This document shows, one piece after another, positions 42,630-51,682 of a DNA stretch of 64,000 nucleotides. Position 1 is the first letter of the stretch, and every line of letters begins with the position of its first letter. The notes under the pieces are model-generated. The model was not told where the DNA came from. It did not search any database and saw nothing but the letters and a program-made list of their open reading frames with translations. Position numbers and translations under genes: made by a program. This stretch comes from Bacillota bacterium (GTDB lineage Bacteria > Bacillota > Clostridia > Oscillospirales > Oscillospiraceae): NCBI GenBank assembly GCA_029225225.1, contig JAQXWB010000077.1, positions 1 to 64,000 of the forward strand, given 5' to 3'.

Positions 42630-43325
42630 ATGGAAGAGCAGAAAAACACCGCGAATGAACGGATGGAGGATCTCGGCGCCGGGTTAACAAAAACCGAGCG
42701 CGGCTGCGTTTATACGCTGACGATCATCGGTCAGATTGAAGGGCATCAGGTTGCGCCGGAAAATGTGAAAACAACGAAATACGAGCATGTGCTGCCGCTT
42801 TTGGCAACCATTGAGGAAAGTGAGGAGATTGACGGACTGCTGCTTCTGCTGAACACGGTGGGCGGCGACATTGAGGCGGGACTTGCGATTTCGGAGCTGA
42901 TTGCCGGCATGAAAAAGCCGACGGTTTCTCTTGTCCTCGGCGGAGGGCACTCCATCGGCATTCCGCTTGCGGTTTCCGCAAAAAAGAGCATGATCGCCCC
43001 GACTGCGAGCATGATGATCCATCCCGTGCGAATGAGCGGCGTCGTGGTCGGTGCGCCGGCGACATATCACTACTTTCAGCGCATTCAGGAGCAGATCACG
43101 GATTTTGTGACCGCGAATTCAAGAATCAGCCGCGAGAAATTTTCGGAGTATATGATGGCGACCGGACAGATTGCCACGGATGTCGGCACCATTGTTTACG
43201 GCAGAGAGGCGGTTGAGAGCGGCCTGATCGACCGATTGGGCAGCCTGCATGACGCGTTGGAGACTTTGCACCGCATGATCGCTTCCGCAAAAAATACAAA
43301 GCGGAGAAATGTACAAAAGGGATAG
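42630..43325 (+). CDS. ClpP-like serine protease, TepA/YmfB type
   Basis: About 231 residues with the ClpP/crotonase-fold: LLLLLNTVGGDIEAGLAI, then LGGGHSIGIPLA with the catalytic Ser and MMIHPVRMSG with the His. In Bacillus this family (TepA, YmfB) is encoded just before ftsK/spoIIIE, as here. GAAGGAGG precedes ATG 42630; the 30 residues before it in the track are not conserved in character. Confidence 0.85.
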   Translation: MEEQKNTANERMEDLGAGLTKTERGCVYTLTIIGQIEGHQVAPENVKTTKYEHVLPLLATIEESEEIDGLLLLLNTVGGDIEAGLAISELIAGMKKPTVSLVLGGGHSIGIPLAVSAKKSMIAPTASMMIHPVRMSGVVVGAPATYHYFQRIQEQITDFVTANSRISREKFSEYMMATGQIATDVGTIVYGREAVESGLIDRLGSLHDALETLHRMIASAKNTKRRNVQKG

Positions 43326-43399
43326 AAATTTCCGAAATGATGTGATATAATCATCGGTACGGGCTTTGCAAGTCCAAAAAAGACAGAGGAGACTGCACT

Positions 43400-44239
43400 T
43401 TGAAGATTTGGGAAGCAATTATTTACGGCATCTTCGGCGGCGCGGCAGAGCTTTTGCCGATCTCGTTCGGCGGTCATAGCGTGGTGCTGCGCGAGATTTT
43501 CAATCTCTCCTCCCTGACGCAGGGCGGCGGATACTATGTACGCGCGGCAATCGAGCTCGGCGTAATGGCGGCAATGCTTCTTTCTTTCTCCGCAGAGACG
43601 ATTTCCTTCGGACGGGAGCTGCTTCTCACAACGGGGCTGCGCCATCGCAGACGAGGCGAACGGACGAATCCCGTGCTGCGCCGAAGCATTTTTCTCGGTG
43701 TTTTTGCCCTTGTGCCGATGCTTTGCTCGCTGTTCTTCACCGCCGCTGCGGAACGGATCACGCGTCTTCTGATTGTTGCGCTGCTCTTTGCACTGAATGG
43801 ACTGCTGATTTTCCTTTGCTGCCGCAGAAGGGTTGGAAAGAAAAATGAAAAAACGGTGCTCCTCTCGGATACACTGCTCATCGGCTTTGCACGGATGCTC
43901 TCCGTTTTTCCGGGGCTTTCCTCTGTCGGTAGCTCTATGGCTGTGGCGCGGGCACGCGGGCTATCTCAACGCTACGCCCTTCGTTTGACCTATCTTCTGA
44001 CGCTTTGCTATGAAGCGGCGGCATTTCTTTTTTATTTGATTCGCGCTTTCTGCTTCGGAAGCTTCACAGCCGGCATCCTTCTGCCCATGCTGCTGGCGAT
44101 GCTCTTTTCCGGCGTTGCAGGGTATTTTGCAATTCAATATTTCCGTTATTTGTTAAACCGTGATAAGCTGCAGGTATTTTCCTACTACTGCTGGGATGCG
44201 GCAGTGATCACATTGATCCTTTCCTTGATTAATTCGTAA
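43400..44239 (+). CDS. divergent UppP/BacA-like membrane protein
   Basis: 279 residues, about eight helices. The first signature reads AAELLPISFGGHSVV in place of EFLPISSTGH; Glu 17 and His 26 are kept. The second reads FPGLSSVGSSMA where UppP has PGxSRSGxT, so the catalytic Arg is missing. It may be an inactive or re-purposed undecaprenyl-diphosphatase relative, perhaps a transporter. TTG 43400 follows AGAGGAG. It lies 13 bases before ftsK and is likely co-transcribed. Confidence 0.7.
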   Translation: MKIWEAIIYGIFGGAAELLPISFGGHSVVLREIFNLSSLTQGGGYYVRAAIELGVMAAMLLSFSAETISFGRELLLTTGLRHRRRGERTNPVLRRSIFLGVFALVPMLCSLFFTAAAERITRLLIVALLFALNGLLIFLCCRRRVGKKNEKTVLLSDTLLIGFARMLSVFPGLSSVGSSMAVARARGLSQRYALRLTYLLTLCYEAAAFLFYLIRAFCFGSFTAGILLPMLLAMLFSGVAGYFAIQYFRYLLNRDKLQVFSYYCWDAAVITLILSLINS

Positions 44240-44252
44240 AGGAGGAAACGCA

Positions 44253-46799
44253 GTGGCTTCAAAACCGACCAATCAAAAAAAGAATGCTTCTCACGCCTCA
44301 AAAGCGTCTGCTGCACAGAAGAAGCAAATGCAAAATCGCCGCGAGCTGACGGGCGTAATCTGCATTGTGCTTGCGTTATTTGCATTGCTGTGCTATGTCA
44401 ACACCGATGCCTTTTTGATCTCAACCTGTGCCGCACTGATCGGCGGCTTGATCGGACAGGTGGGACGCTACCTCCTGCCTTTTATCCTGATCTATGTTGC
44501 GGTGATCCTCTTTAAAAGCGGCACAAAACCGGTGAAAATGCGCATCTTTACCGCGCTGACACTGATTTTGACACTCTCTGCGGCCGTACATATCATTTGC
44601 GAAATCTTCAGCGGCACGGACGTTCCGCTGAAAATCAGTGCGCTCTATCAGGGCGGTAAGAATTGGACAAGCGGCGGTTTGTTCCCGGGCCTGCTTGCGG
44701 AGCTGTTGGAGGCGGCGTTGATGAAGGTGGGCGCACTGATTGCGCTTCTGCTGCTCCTTGTGCTGCAGATTTTGGCATGTATGCGCATTACGGTTGCCAG
44801 CCTGATCGCCGCGATCAAGAATCGCCCGCGTATCCCGGGAAAGGAAAGTCCTGAGGAGGAGCCTGAGGAGGACCCTGCGGAGCGGCTGGTAAACCGCGTC
44901 GCAAATAAGCGTATTGAACGCTACGAAAAGCGTCATGCGGCGCCCGAAATTGATATTCCCGTTGACGATCCGCCCCTTGCGCCGCAGAAGAAGGAAAAAA
45001 AGCGCACATCACGCGTTATGTCGCCGGATGAATATTTACTGCAAAAGCAAACGCAGGAGGAGCCGACGATCATTGACGCCGCCGCAAAGCAGGTGACAAT
45101 CGACGAAATTGAGCTGCATGACCCGGAACCCGAGCTTGTGAAAAAGCCTGCACCTGCCGTACCGGTGACACCCGTTACCGTGACACCGCCAGCGCCGAAG
45201 CCGGAGCAGGAGAAGCTGAAGAAGGGCGAAGCGGAGGCTTCCGCAGCGGAGATCTCGCAGGAAATTGAAAAAGCGACTGAGTCCGCGCCTGCCGCACAGG
45301 AATATGTCTATCCGCCGATCTCGCTTCTCACATTGCGAAAGCAGGGCATGGTTGATGCAACGGCGGAAATGCGCGAGAATACGACGCGCCTTGCCGATAC
45401 GCTCAAGAGCTTTGGCATTGAGCCGCACATCGTCAATGTCATTCGCGGCCCGTCCGTTACGCGGTACGAGCTGGAGCTGGATCGCGGCGTGAAGCTGTCT
45501 AAGCTGACCAACCTTGCCGACGATATCGCGCTTTCTCTCGGCGCGACGGGCGTGCGTATCTCAGCCATTCCCGATAAGATCTCCGTCGTCGGCATTGAGG
45601 TGCCGAACAAGACTGTCAACACTGTCTACGCACGAGAGGTCATTGATTCGCCGGTCTTCAAAAACAGCAAATCGAAGATCTCCTTTGCTGTCGGCAAGGA
45701 CATCAGCGGTAACTGCATCGTCGGCGACATTGCCAAGCTGCCGCATATGTTGATTGCGGGTACGACCGGTTCCGGTAAATCGGTCTGCATGAACACGCTG
45801 ATTCTCTCCCTTTTGTATAAGGCGAAGCCGGATGAGGTCAAGCTCATCATGGTCGATCCGAAGATGGTCGAGTTGGGCGTTTATAACGGCATCCCGCACC
45901 TCTTGATTCCCGTCGTGACCGACCCGAAGAAGGCTGCCGGTGCGCTGCAATGGACGGTTACGGAGATGATGCGCCGCTACCGCCTCATGTCTGAGGAAGG
46001 TGTGCGCGATCTCGAATCCTACAATAAAGCGATTTATAATGACCCGGATCAGGAGCCGATGCCGCAGATCGTTGTCGTCATCGACGAGCTTGCCGACCTC
46101 ATGCTTGTGGCGGCAAAGGAAGTCGAAGAATCCATCTGCCGCATTGCACAAATGGGCCGCGCCTCCGGCATCCATCTTGTCATTGCCACGCAGCGTCCCT
46201 CTGCCGATGTCATTACGGGCTTGATGAAGGCGAATATTCCGTCGAGAATCGCGTTTGCGGTTTCCTCCTCGATGGAATCTCGCATCATTCTTGACACGCA
46301 GGGCGCAGAAAAGCTGGTCGGTAAGGGCGATATGCTCTTTGCACCTTTGGGTCAGGGCAAGCCGAAGCGCGTGCAGGGCTGCTTTATCTCTGACGAAGAG
46401 GTGCAGGCGGTCGTGAGTGCAATTAAATCACAAGCCGCCAGTGACTACTCCGAGGAAATCATGGAGCAGATCGAAAAACGCGCGGAGCAGAGCGGTAAGG
46501 GCGGCGCCTCCGCTGACGTCGGTCGCGCTTCTGCGGATTCCGACGGAGACGAGCTGCTTCCCGCCGCCGTCGAGGTCATTTTGGAGACGGGACAGGCTTC
46601 TGTTTCCATGCTTCAGCGCCGCCTGAAGTTAGGCTATGCCCGTGCAGCAAGAATTGTGGACGAGATGGAGGAACGTGGGATCGTCGGCCCCTTCGAGGGC
46701 GCGAAGCCGCGTCAGCTTCTCATCACCCGCGAGCAGTGGCAGCAAATGCAGGACGGCACCTATGAGCCCAATCCTCCCGTTGAGGAGGAGATCCCATAA
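44253..46799 (+). CDS. ftsK: DNA translocase FtsK/SpoIIIE
   Basis: 848 residues. Four N-terminal membrane helices, a Pro/Glu/Lys linker (about 200-360), then the motor: Walker A GTTGSGKSVCMN, Walker B IVVVIDELADLM, followed by the gamma winged helix (LLPAAVEVILETGQASVSMLQRRL) that reads orienting sites. It moves chromosomal DNA through the division or sporulation septum. GTG 44253 has AAAGGAGG upstream. As the only family member here it may serve both FtsK and SpoIIIE roles. Confidence 0.95.
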   Translation: MASKPTNQKKNASHASKASAAQKKQMQNRRELTGVICIVLALFALLCYVNTDAFLISTCAALIGGLIGQVGRYLLPFILIYVAVILFKSGTKPVKMRIFTALTLILTLSAAVHIICEIFSGTDVPLKISALYQGGKNWTSGGLFPGLLAELLEAALMKVGALIALLLLLVLQILACMRITVASLIAAIKNRPRIPGKESPEEEPEEDPAERLVNRVANKRIERYEKRHAAPEIDIPVDDPPLAPQKKEKKRTSRVMSPDEYLLQKQTQEEPTIIDAAAKQVTIDEIELHDPEPELVKKPAPAVPVTPVTVTPPAPKPEQEKLKKGEAEASAAEISQEIEKATESAPAAQEYVYPPISLLTLRKQGMVDATAEMRENTTRLADTLKSFGIEPHIVNVIRGPSVTRYELELDRGVKLSKLTNLADDIALSLGATGVRISAIPDKISVVGIEVPNKTVNTVYAREVIDSPVFKNSKSKISFAVGKDISGNCIVGDIAKLPHMLIAGTTGSGKSVCMNTLILSLLYKAKPDEVKLIMVDPKMVELGVYNGIPHLLIPVVTDPKKAAGALQWTVTEMMRRYRLMSEEGVRDLESYNKAIYNDPDQEPMPQIVVVIDELADLMLVAAKEVEESICRIAQMGRASGIHLVIATQRPSADVITGLMKANIPSRIAFAVSSSMESRIILDTQGAEKLVGKGDMLFAPLGQGKPKRVQGCFISDEEVQAVVSAIKSQAASDYSEEIMEQIEKRAEQSGKGGASADVGRASADSDGDELLPAAVEVILETGQASVSMLQRRLKLGYARAARIVDEMEERGIVGPFEGAKPRQLLITREQWQQMQDGTYEPNPPVEEEIP

Positions 46800-46812
46800 G
46801 TACGAAAGAACG

Positions 46813-46839
46813 GCGCGGAGGCAAGGAGTCCGCGCTTTT
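46813..46839 (+). terminator. terminator of ftsK
   Basis: GCGCGGA and TCCGCGC pair around 9 bases and are followed by TTTTCTT. Confidence 0.6.
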
Positions 46840-46897
46840 CTTCCGATAAATTTGCGTTGCATCCGTACGTACGGAGCGACAGCAGGAGGTAATTATT

Positions 46898-47500
46898 TTG
46901 AAACATGAAAGAATCAACCGCATGGTCAGCATTGCGCTCCTTGCAGCGGTTGTGGTCGTCCTGCAATTACTTGCGGGTATGATCAAGATCGGTACATTTT
47001 CCATTACACTGACGCTGATCCCCATTATTGTTGGCGCGGCGTTCTACGGACCCTCGGCGGGTGCGATCCTCGGCGCGGTCTTCGGCGTGGTCGTCTATAT
47101 CGGCTGCGTGACCGGTTCCGATGTGGGCGGAAATATGGTTTTCGTGGCGAATCCCTTCCTGTGCTTCCTTGTCGTTATGGCAAAGGGCGCGCTTGCGGGC
47201 TTCTGCGCGGGCTTGGTTTACCGCCTTGTGATGAAAGGTCATGATTCTGTCAAGCGTGGTGTTTTTGCGGTGCTCCTTGCGGGCATCACGGCGCCCGTTG
47301 TGAATACCGGCGTGTTCTGCATCGGTATGCTGCTGTTTTTCCGCGGCACACTGCAGGCGTGGGCAGCAGGCTCCGACCTGTTTAATTACATCATTTTCGG
47401 TCTGACCGGTGTGAATTTCCTGATCGAGCTGGGTATCAATATGGTATTCAGTCCAGCGATCGTTACGATTATCCGCGCAGTTCAAAAAAGCAGAGCATAA
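46898..47500 (+). CDS. ECF transporter S component (substrate-binding membrane protein)
   Basis: 200 residues with about six helices. The start (RMVSIALLAAVVVVLQLLAG, ITLTLIPIIVGAAFYGPSAGAILGAVFGVVVYI) is typical of ECF S components. It gives no clear vitamin specificity; pantothenate-like or other types are possible. The energising EcfAAT genes are not in the window, so it would use a shared module. TTG 46898 is preceded by GGAGGT. A terminator follows. Confidence 0.75.
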   Translation: MKHERINRMVSIALLAAVVVVLQLLAGMIKIGTFSITLTLIPIIVGAAFYGPSAGAILGAVFGVVVYIGCVTGSDVGGNMVFVANPFLCFLVVMAKGALAGFCAGLVYRLVMKGHDSVKRGVFAVLLAGITAPVVNTGVFCIGMLLFFRGTLQAWAAGSDLFNYIIFGLTGVNFLIELGINMVFSPAIVTIIRAVQKSRA

Positions 47501-47536
47501 ATAACGGCATCCGCCTTCCTTGCAGGCGTTCCGACA

Positions 47537-47563
47537 CCGTCGCATTTCGCGGCGGTTTTTTTT
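47537..47563 (+). terminator. terminator of the ECF S-component gene
   Basis: CCGTCGC and GCGGCGG (one wobble) pair around ATTTC and are followed by eight T residues. It insulates the spoIIIA operon from upstream transcription. Confidence 0.8.
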
Positions 47564-47593
47564 GCATATGAGGGACAGGCAGGTGCATACAGT
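47564..47593 (+). promoter_or_regulatory. sigma-E-type promoter of the spoIIIA operon
   Basis: GCATATG (47564-47570), 15-base spacer, CATACAGT (47586-47593). This matches the mother-cell sigma-E pattern (about KMATATT, then CATACAMT) and lies 14 bases before spoIIIAA, as expected for a sigma-E regulon operon. Confidence 0.7.
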
Positions 47594-47606
47594 GGAGCAG
47601 GAGTGA

Positions 47607-48476
47607 ATGGATATGACGGAAGAAGTTAGACAGGCTTTGCGCGTGTGCCCTCCGCAGGTGCGTTCTGCCGTAACGGAGGCGGCACAAGGTCTGACACCGG
47701 AGGAGCTGCGCTTTCGCTGCGGCACGGCGCTGCGGATTTTCGCGGGCGGACGTGAGACGGAGGTGCCTCGGGTTTCCGTGACGCCGGAGCTGCTGCAAAG
47801 CATCCTCTCGTCGGCGACGGAGCATTCGGTCTATGCGGCGCAGAATACGATAAGGCAGGGCTTTATCACGCTTGCGGGAGGACACCGACTCGGACTGTGC
47901 GGCACGGCGGTGGAGAAAAACGGTGAGATCGCAACGCTTAGGGATATCTCTTCCATCAATCTGCGTATCGCGGGGCAGCATCCCGGCTGCGCGGACGCAG
48001 CGTCGGATTTTCTCTGGACACATCCGCGCTCCTGCCTCATCATCGGCGCGCCGGGGAGCGGAAAGACAACGCTGCTGCGCGACCTGATCCGCCAGATCTC
48101 CGACCGCTTTTTATGGCGCGTGAGCGTGGTGGACGAGCGTATGGAGCTTGCCTGCTGCGTAGGAGGCAACGCACAGTTTCAGGTGGGGGCGCACACGGAT
48201 GTTTTGAGCGGCGTATGCAAGCAGTGCGGCATTGAAATGCTGCTGCGGACGATGAATCCGCAATGGATCGCCCTTGACGAGATTACGGCGGAGGCGGATG
48301 TGGAGGCGATGGTGCGGGCGTCCTATTGCGGCGTGCGCTTTCTTGCCACGGCGCATGCCATCAGCCGAGAGGAATTGCAGCGCAGACCGGTCTATCGGAA
48401 GCTGATGCAGGCGCAGCTCTTTGAAACCCTGATGACAATTTTACCCAATCGGCAAGTACGAACGGAGGTCATGTAA
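47607..48476 (+). CDS. spoIIIAA: stage III sporulation ATPase SpoIIIAA
   Basis: 289 residues. Secretion-type AAA ATPase: Walker A GAPGSGKTT, Walker B WIALDEIT. It powers the mother-cell half of the SpoIIIA-SpoIIQ feeding channel. AGGAG is 3 bases from ATG 47607 and 9 from the in-frame ATG 47613, so the latter may be the true start. First of eight tightly packed genes behind a sigma-E-type promoter. Confidence 0.95.
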   Translation: MDMTEEVRQALRVCPPQVRSAVTEAAQGLTPEELRFRCGTALRIFAGGRETEVPRVSVTPELLQSILSSATEHSVYAAQNTIRQGFITLAGGHRLGLCGTAVEKNGEIATLRDISSINLRIAGQHPGCADAASDFLWTHPRSCLIIGAPGSGKTTLLRDLIRQISDRFLWRVSVVDERMELACCVGGNAQFQVGAHTDVLSGVCKQCGIEMLLRTMNPQWIALDEITAEADVEAMVRASYCGVRFLATAHAISREELQRRPVYRKLMQAQLFETLMTILPNRQVRTEVM

Positions 48477-48479
48477 GAG

Positions 48480-48989
48480 ATGCTGAAAACAATAGGGGCA
48501 ATTTTAGTGATCGGCGCGGCGGGGGGCTTTGGAATCTCTAAAGCTTTGCAGTTTTACCGGCAGCTGCGTCAGCTTCGTGAGTTTTATCAAGCGCTGGAGC
48601 TGCTCAAATGCGAGCTGAATTACACACTTTTGCCGCTGCCGCGCATTTGCCGCATGACCGCCGCACGGGTCAAGGGAACGGCGTCGGCGTATTTGCTGCA
48701 ATACGCGCAAAAACTGGAGGAAGGATTGCCGCGCACGAAAGCGGCGGCGCAAAGTATGGAGGAGGTGCGCGGCTTAACGCTGCCCAACGATGCGAAAATG
48801 GCGCTTTTGGAGCTGTTTGAGGCGTTGGGTCGCTATGACCTTGACGGGGAGAACCGTCTGCTGCAAATGACGGCGCACCGTTTAAACGCTGCCATGGAAC
48901 GCTGCGAGGCGGAAAAGAAGCCGCTTGCGAAGGGCTACGCGGTGCTGGGCTTCTGCACGGGTCTGGCGCTCGTGATCCTGATGGTTTAA
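48480..48989 (+). CDS. spoIIIAB: stage III sporulation protein SpoIIIAB
   Basis: 169 residues: one N-terminal helix, a helical cytoplasmic domain (LREFYQALELLKCELNYTLLPLP) and a C-terminal helix (GYAVLGFCTGLALVILMV). It resembles type II secretion GspF proteins. Follows spoIIIAA by three bases. Confidence 0.93.
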   Translation: MLKTIGAILVIGAAGGFGISKALQFYRQLRQLREFYQALELLKCELNYTLLPLPRICRMTAARVKGTASAYLLQYAQKLEEGLPRTKAAAQSMEEVRGLTLPNDAKMALLELFEALGRYDLDGENRLLQMTAHRLNAAMERCEAEKKPLAKGYAVLGFCTGLALVILMV

Positions 48990-48993
48990 GCCC

Positions 48994-49188
48994 ATGGACA
49001 TTGATCTGATTTTTAAGATTGCGGCGGTCGGCATCATCGTCTCGATCCTCAATCAAGTATTGGTGCGTTCGGGCAGAGAGGAGCAGGCGACGATGACGAC
49101 GCTTGCGGGGTTGGTCGTAGTGCTGTTGATTGTTGTGCAGAAGATCGCGCAGCTTTTCGACCTTGTGAAAAATCTGTTTGATTTCTGA
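48994..49188 (+). CDS. spoIIIAC: stage III sporulation protein SpoIIIAC
   Basis: 64 residues with two helices (IDLIFKIAAVGIIVSILNQVL, TTLAGLVVVLLIVVQKIAQLF), the small core membrane subunit of the channel. Its TGA overlaps the spoIIIAD ATG by one base. Confidence 0.94.
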   Translation: MDIDLIFKIAAVGIIVSILNQVLVRSGREEQATMTTLAGLVVVLLIVVQKIAQLFDLVKNLFDF

Positions 49189-49580
49189 TGGAAGTATTTT
49201 TACAAGCGGCAGTGCTTGCCATTGTCACGGTCGTGCTGACCGCAATGCTGAAAAAGACCAATCGGGAGCTTGCGCTGCTGTTAAGCCTTGCCGCCTGTGT
49301 ACTGCTCGGTGTTTTTTTGATGCGTTTAGCAGAGCCGGTCGTCGAATTTATGTCAAAGCTGCGCAATCTTGCCGGATTGGACAAGGCGTTAATGACGCCG
49401 ATGCTGAAGACCGTCGGTATCGGAATTCTGACGCAGCTCAGCGCGACGATTTGCGCGGATGCGGGAGAAAACGCGATTGCCAAGCTTGTTGAGGTCTGCG
49501 GCGGCGTGCTTGCGCTGTATGTTGCGCTTCCGCTGATGGAAGCGGTTATTGACATGGTGGAACAAATGAGCGGAGGCTGA
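49188..49580 (+). CDS. spoIIIAD: stage III sporulation protein SpoIIIAD
   Basis: 130 residues with four hydrophobic segments; its first half resembles SpoIIIAC, as is usual. TGATG overlap with the previous gene and one base to the next. Confidence 0.94.
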   Translation: MEVFLQAAVLAIVTVVLTAMLKKTNRELALLLSLAACVLLGVFLMRLAEPVVEFMSKLRNLAGLDKALMTPMLKTVGIGILTQLSATICADAGENAIAKLVEVCGGVLALYVALPLMEAVIDMVEQMSGG

Positions 49581-49581
49581 G

Positions 49582-50658
49582 ATGAGACGGCTGATTTTCG
49601 GTATATTGCTTGCGCTTTTCCTGAGCGCAAACGCGTTCGCCACGGAGAGCGTCGGCATCGATACGGATGCTTTGGATGACGGGCTTTCGGAGGAAGCAGA
49701 GGAAATCATGCCCGAGATTTCGCCGTCGGTACAGGGGGACTTGTGGGAAAGCATCAAAGCCGTATTTTTCAAAGCCTTCGGAAAAACGGGGGAGTCCCTG
49801 AAAAGCGGCTTGCGGCTTTGCGCGATGCTGCTCGGCATCACGACGCTTTGCGCGATTGTCGAGTTGTCCTCCGTAGGGAAGTACGCCGGTGTGATCACCG
49901 CGGCAGGTGCGCTCGGCATTTGCGCCGCCATTGTCGGAACGGTACAAACGATGGTCTCCCTCGCGGTCGGCACGGTGCAGGACATTGCGGCATACAGCGC
50001 CTGCCTCATGCCGGTCATGGCGTCAGCTGCGGCAATGAGCGGCTGCTTGAACGCCTCCACCGCGCTCTATGCGGGAACCACGCTGTTTGTCGAGCTGCTG
50101 CTACAGTTGATTTCAAAGCTTCTGATTCCTGCGGTTTTCCTCTACCTTGCCATTGCTGCGGCGGAGGCTGCGCTGGCGAGCGATATGCTCTCGGAGCTGC
50201 GCGAGTTTATCGGCTGGGTCATCTCGAAGAGTCTGCGCATTTTACTCTATCTTTTCCTTGCCTATATGTCGGCAACAAGCGTAATCTCCGGCGCGGCGGA
50301 CGCGGCGGCAATCAAAGCGACAAAGGCAGCGGTTTCGAGCATGATCCCCGTTGTGGGAGGCATTATCTCCGACGCTTCGGAGACCTTGCTTGCAAGTGCG
50401 TCTATTTTGAAAAGCTCTGTCGGCGTTTTCGGCATGGTTGCGGTGGTTGCGACCTGCCTTGTGCCCTTCCTGCGCGTCGGAATTCAGTATTTGCTGCTTA
50501 AAATCACGGCGGCGATCAGCGGAACGGTTGGACTGCCGAGCCACATCAAGCTTCTGAAGCACTGTGCGACCGCAATGGGGTATCTGCTTGCCATGTGCGG
50601 GACAAGCGGGCTGCTCCTGCTGATTTCCTCGGTTTGTTTTATGAAGGTGGTGGCTTGA
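49582..50658 (+). CDS. spoIIIAE: stage III sporulation protein SpoIIIAE
   Basis: 358 residues: cleavable-type signal peptide (LIFGILLALFLSANAFA), then a polytopic region of about seven helices rich in Ala/Gly. It is the largest membrane subunit of the SpoIIIA complex. Its TGA shares one base with the spoIIIAF ATG. Confidence 0.94.
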   Translation: MRRLIFGILLALFLSANAFATESVGIDTDALDDGLSEEAEEIMPEISPSVQGDLWESIKAVFFKAFGKTGESLKSGLRLCAMLLGITTLCAIVELSSVGKYAGVITAAGALGICAAIVGTVQTMVSLAVGTVQDIAAYSACLMPVMASAAAMSGCLNASTALYAGTTLFVELLLQLISKLLIPAVFLYLAIAAAEAALASDMLSELREFIGWVISKSLRILLYLFLAYMSATSVISGAADAAAIKATKAAVSSMIPVVGGIISDASETLLASASILKSSVGVFGMVAVVATCLVPFLRVGIQYLLLKITAAISGTVGLPSHIKLLKHCATAMGYLLAMCGTSGLLLLISSVCFMKVVA

Positions 50659-51146
50659 TGGAGACGGTTCGCAGCTATTTGATCTCGCTTGTGGCGGTTT
50701 GCATGCTTGCGGTGCTTGCCTCGGTACTGGTGCATGGCTCGCCGATCCGCAAATTTGTTCGTTTGATCGGCGGGATTCTCGTACTGCTCGTTGCCGTCTC
50801 GCCGCTCCTCTCCGTGGACACGGAAAAGCTTTCCGAGCGGCTGAAGGAGATTTGCGAGGCAAATTCCTTTGATACGAACGCCGTTGCCGAGAATAGATAC
50901 AGCGTTCTATCGGAACACATAAAACAGACAACGGAGACATACATTGAGAACAAAGCGGCAGAGCTGGGCGCTGCGATTCAAGCGGAGGTGACGCTGACGA
51001 ACGACGAGTATCCTGTCCCAAATAAAGTACGGATTATCGGCACGCTGACTGCAGAACAGATTTCGTCTCTGGCTGCGTACCTGACGGATTCGCTTGGGAT
51101 CGCGCCGGAACATCAGGAGTGGAAGCTATATGGTACGAGCGAATGA
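50658..51146 (+). CDS. spoIIIAF: stage III sporulation protein SpoIIIAF
   Basis: 162 residues: two N-terminal helices (SYLISLVAVCMLAVLASVL, LIGGILVLLVAVSPL) and an extracytoplasmic domain. The track start (50595) lies in spoIIIAE; ATG 50658 in a TGATG overlap is the true one. Confidence 0.92.
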   Translation: METVRSYLISLVAVCMLAVLASVLVHGSPIRKFVRLIGGILVLLVAVSPLLSVDTEKLSERLKEICEANSFDTNAVAENRYSVLSEHIKQTTETYIENKAAELGAAIQAEVTLTNDEYPVPNKVRIIGTLTAEQISSLAAYLTDSLGIAPEHQEWKLYGTSE

Positions 51147-51669
51147 TATCACCGGTAAAGTGCTGAAGGCACTGAAAAAATACAAATATGCGGTGCTGAT
51201 TTTGCTGCTTGGCATTGCGTTGCTGCTGCTTCCAAGCAGCAGCAAAAAGGAGACGAAGACGCAAGCAACCGAAGTTCCGCAGACGACAGCAGACGACAAT
51301 ACCTATGCCGCGCAGACGGAGCAGCGACTGACGGAGATGCTTTCCAATATCGAAGGCGCGGGTAAGGTGGAGGTCATGCTGACACTGCGCACGGGAAGCC
51401 GCACGCGATATCTGACGGATACGCAGAATTCCGAGGAGACCTCAGACAGCGGAACGCAGCGCACATCGGAGCAAAAAACCGTGATTTTGTCCGAGGGAAG
51501 CGCATACGATAAAGCAGCGGTATCCGCCGTGGACTACCCGCTCTTTCAAGGCGCGCTGATTGTCAGCGAGGGTGCGGATTCTGCCTCGGTCAAGCTCGCG
51601 TTGACGCAGGCGGTCGCCGCACTGACCGGCTTGAGCAGCGACCAGATCACAGTTGTCAAAATGAAATAA
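51130..51669 (+). CDS. spoIIIAG: stage III sporulation protein SpoIIIAG
   Basis: 179 residues: one helix (YAVLILLLGIALLLLP) and an intermembrane domain with the ring-building motif (LSNIEGAGKVEVMLTL) that forms the large SpoIIIAG ring. AGGAGTGG supports ATG 51130, overlapping spoIIIAF by 17 bases. Confidence 0.93.
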   Translation: MVRANDITGKVLKALKKYKYAVLILLLGIALLLLPSSSKKETKTQATEVPQTTADDNTYAAQTEQRLTEMLSNIEGAGKVEVMLTLRTGSRTRYLTDTQNSEETSDSGTQRTSEQKTVILSEGSAYDKAAVSAVDYPLFQGALIVSEGADSASVKLALTQAVAALTGLSSDQITVVKMK

Positions 51670-51682
51670 TGGAGGAATCGCA

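Noticed and set aside
46840-46897. vitamin riboswitch before the ECF S component
   Set aside because: The gap after the ftsK terminator is under 60 bases and shows no conserved TPP, FMN or cobalamin core.
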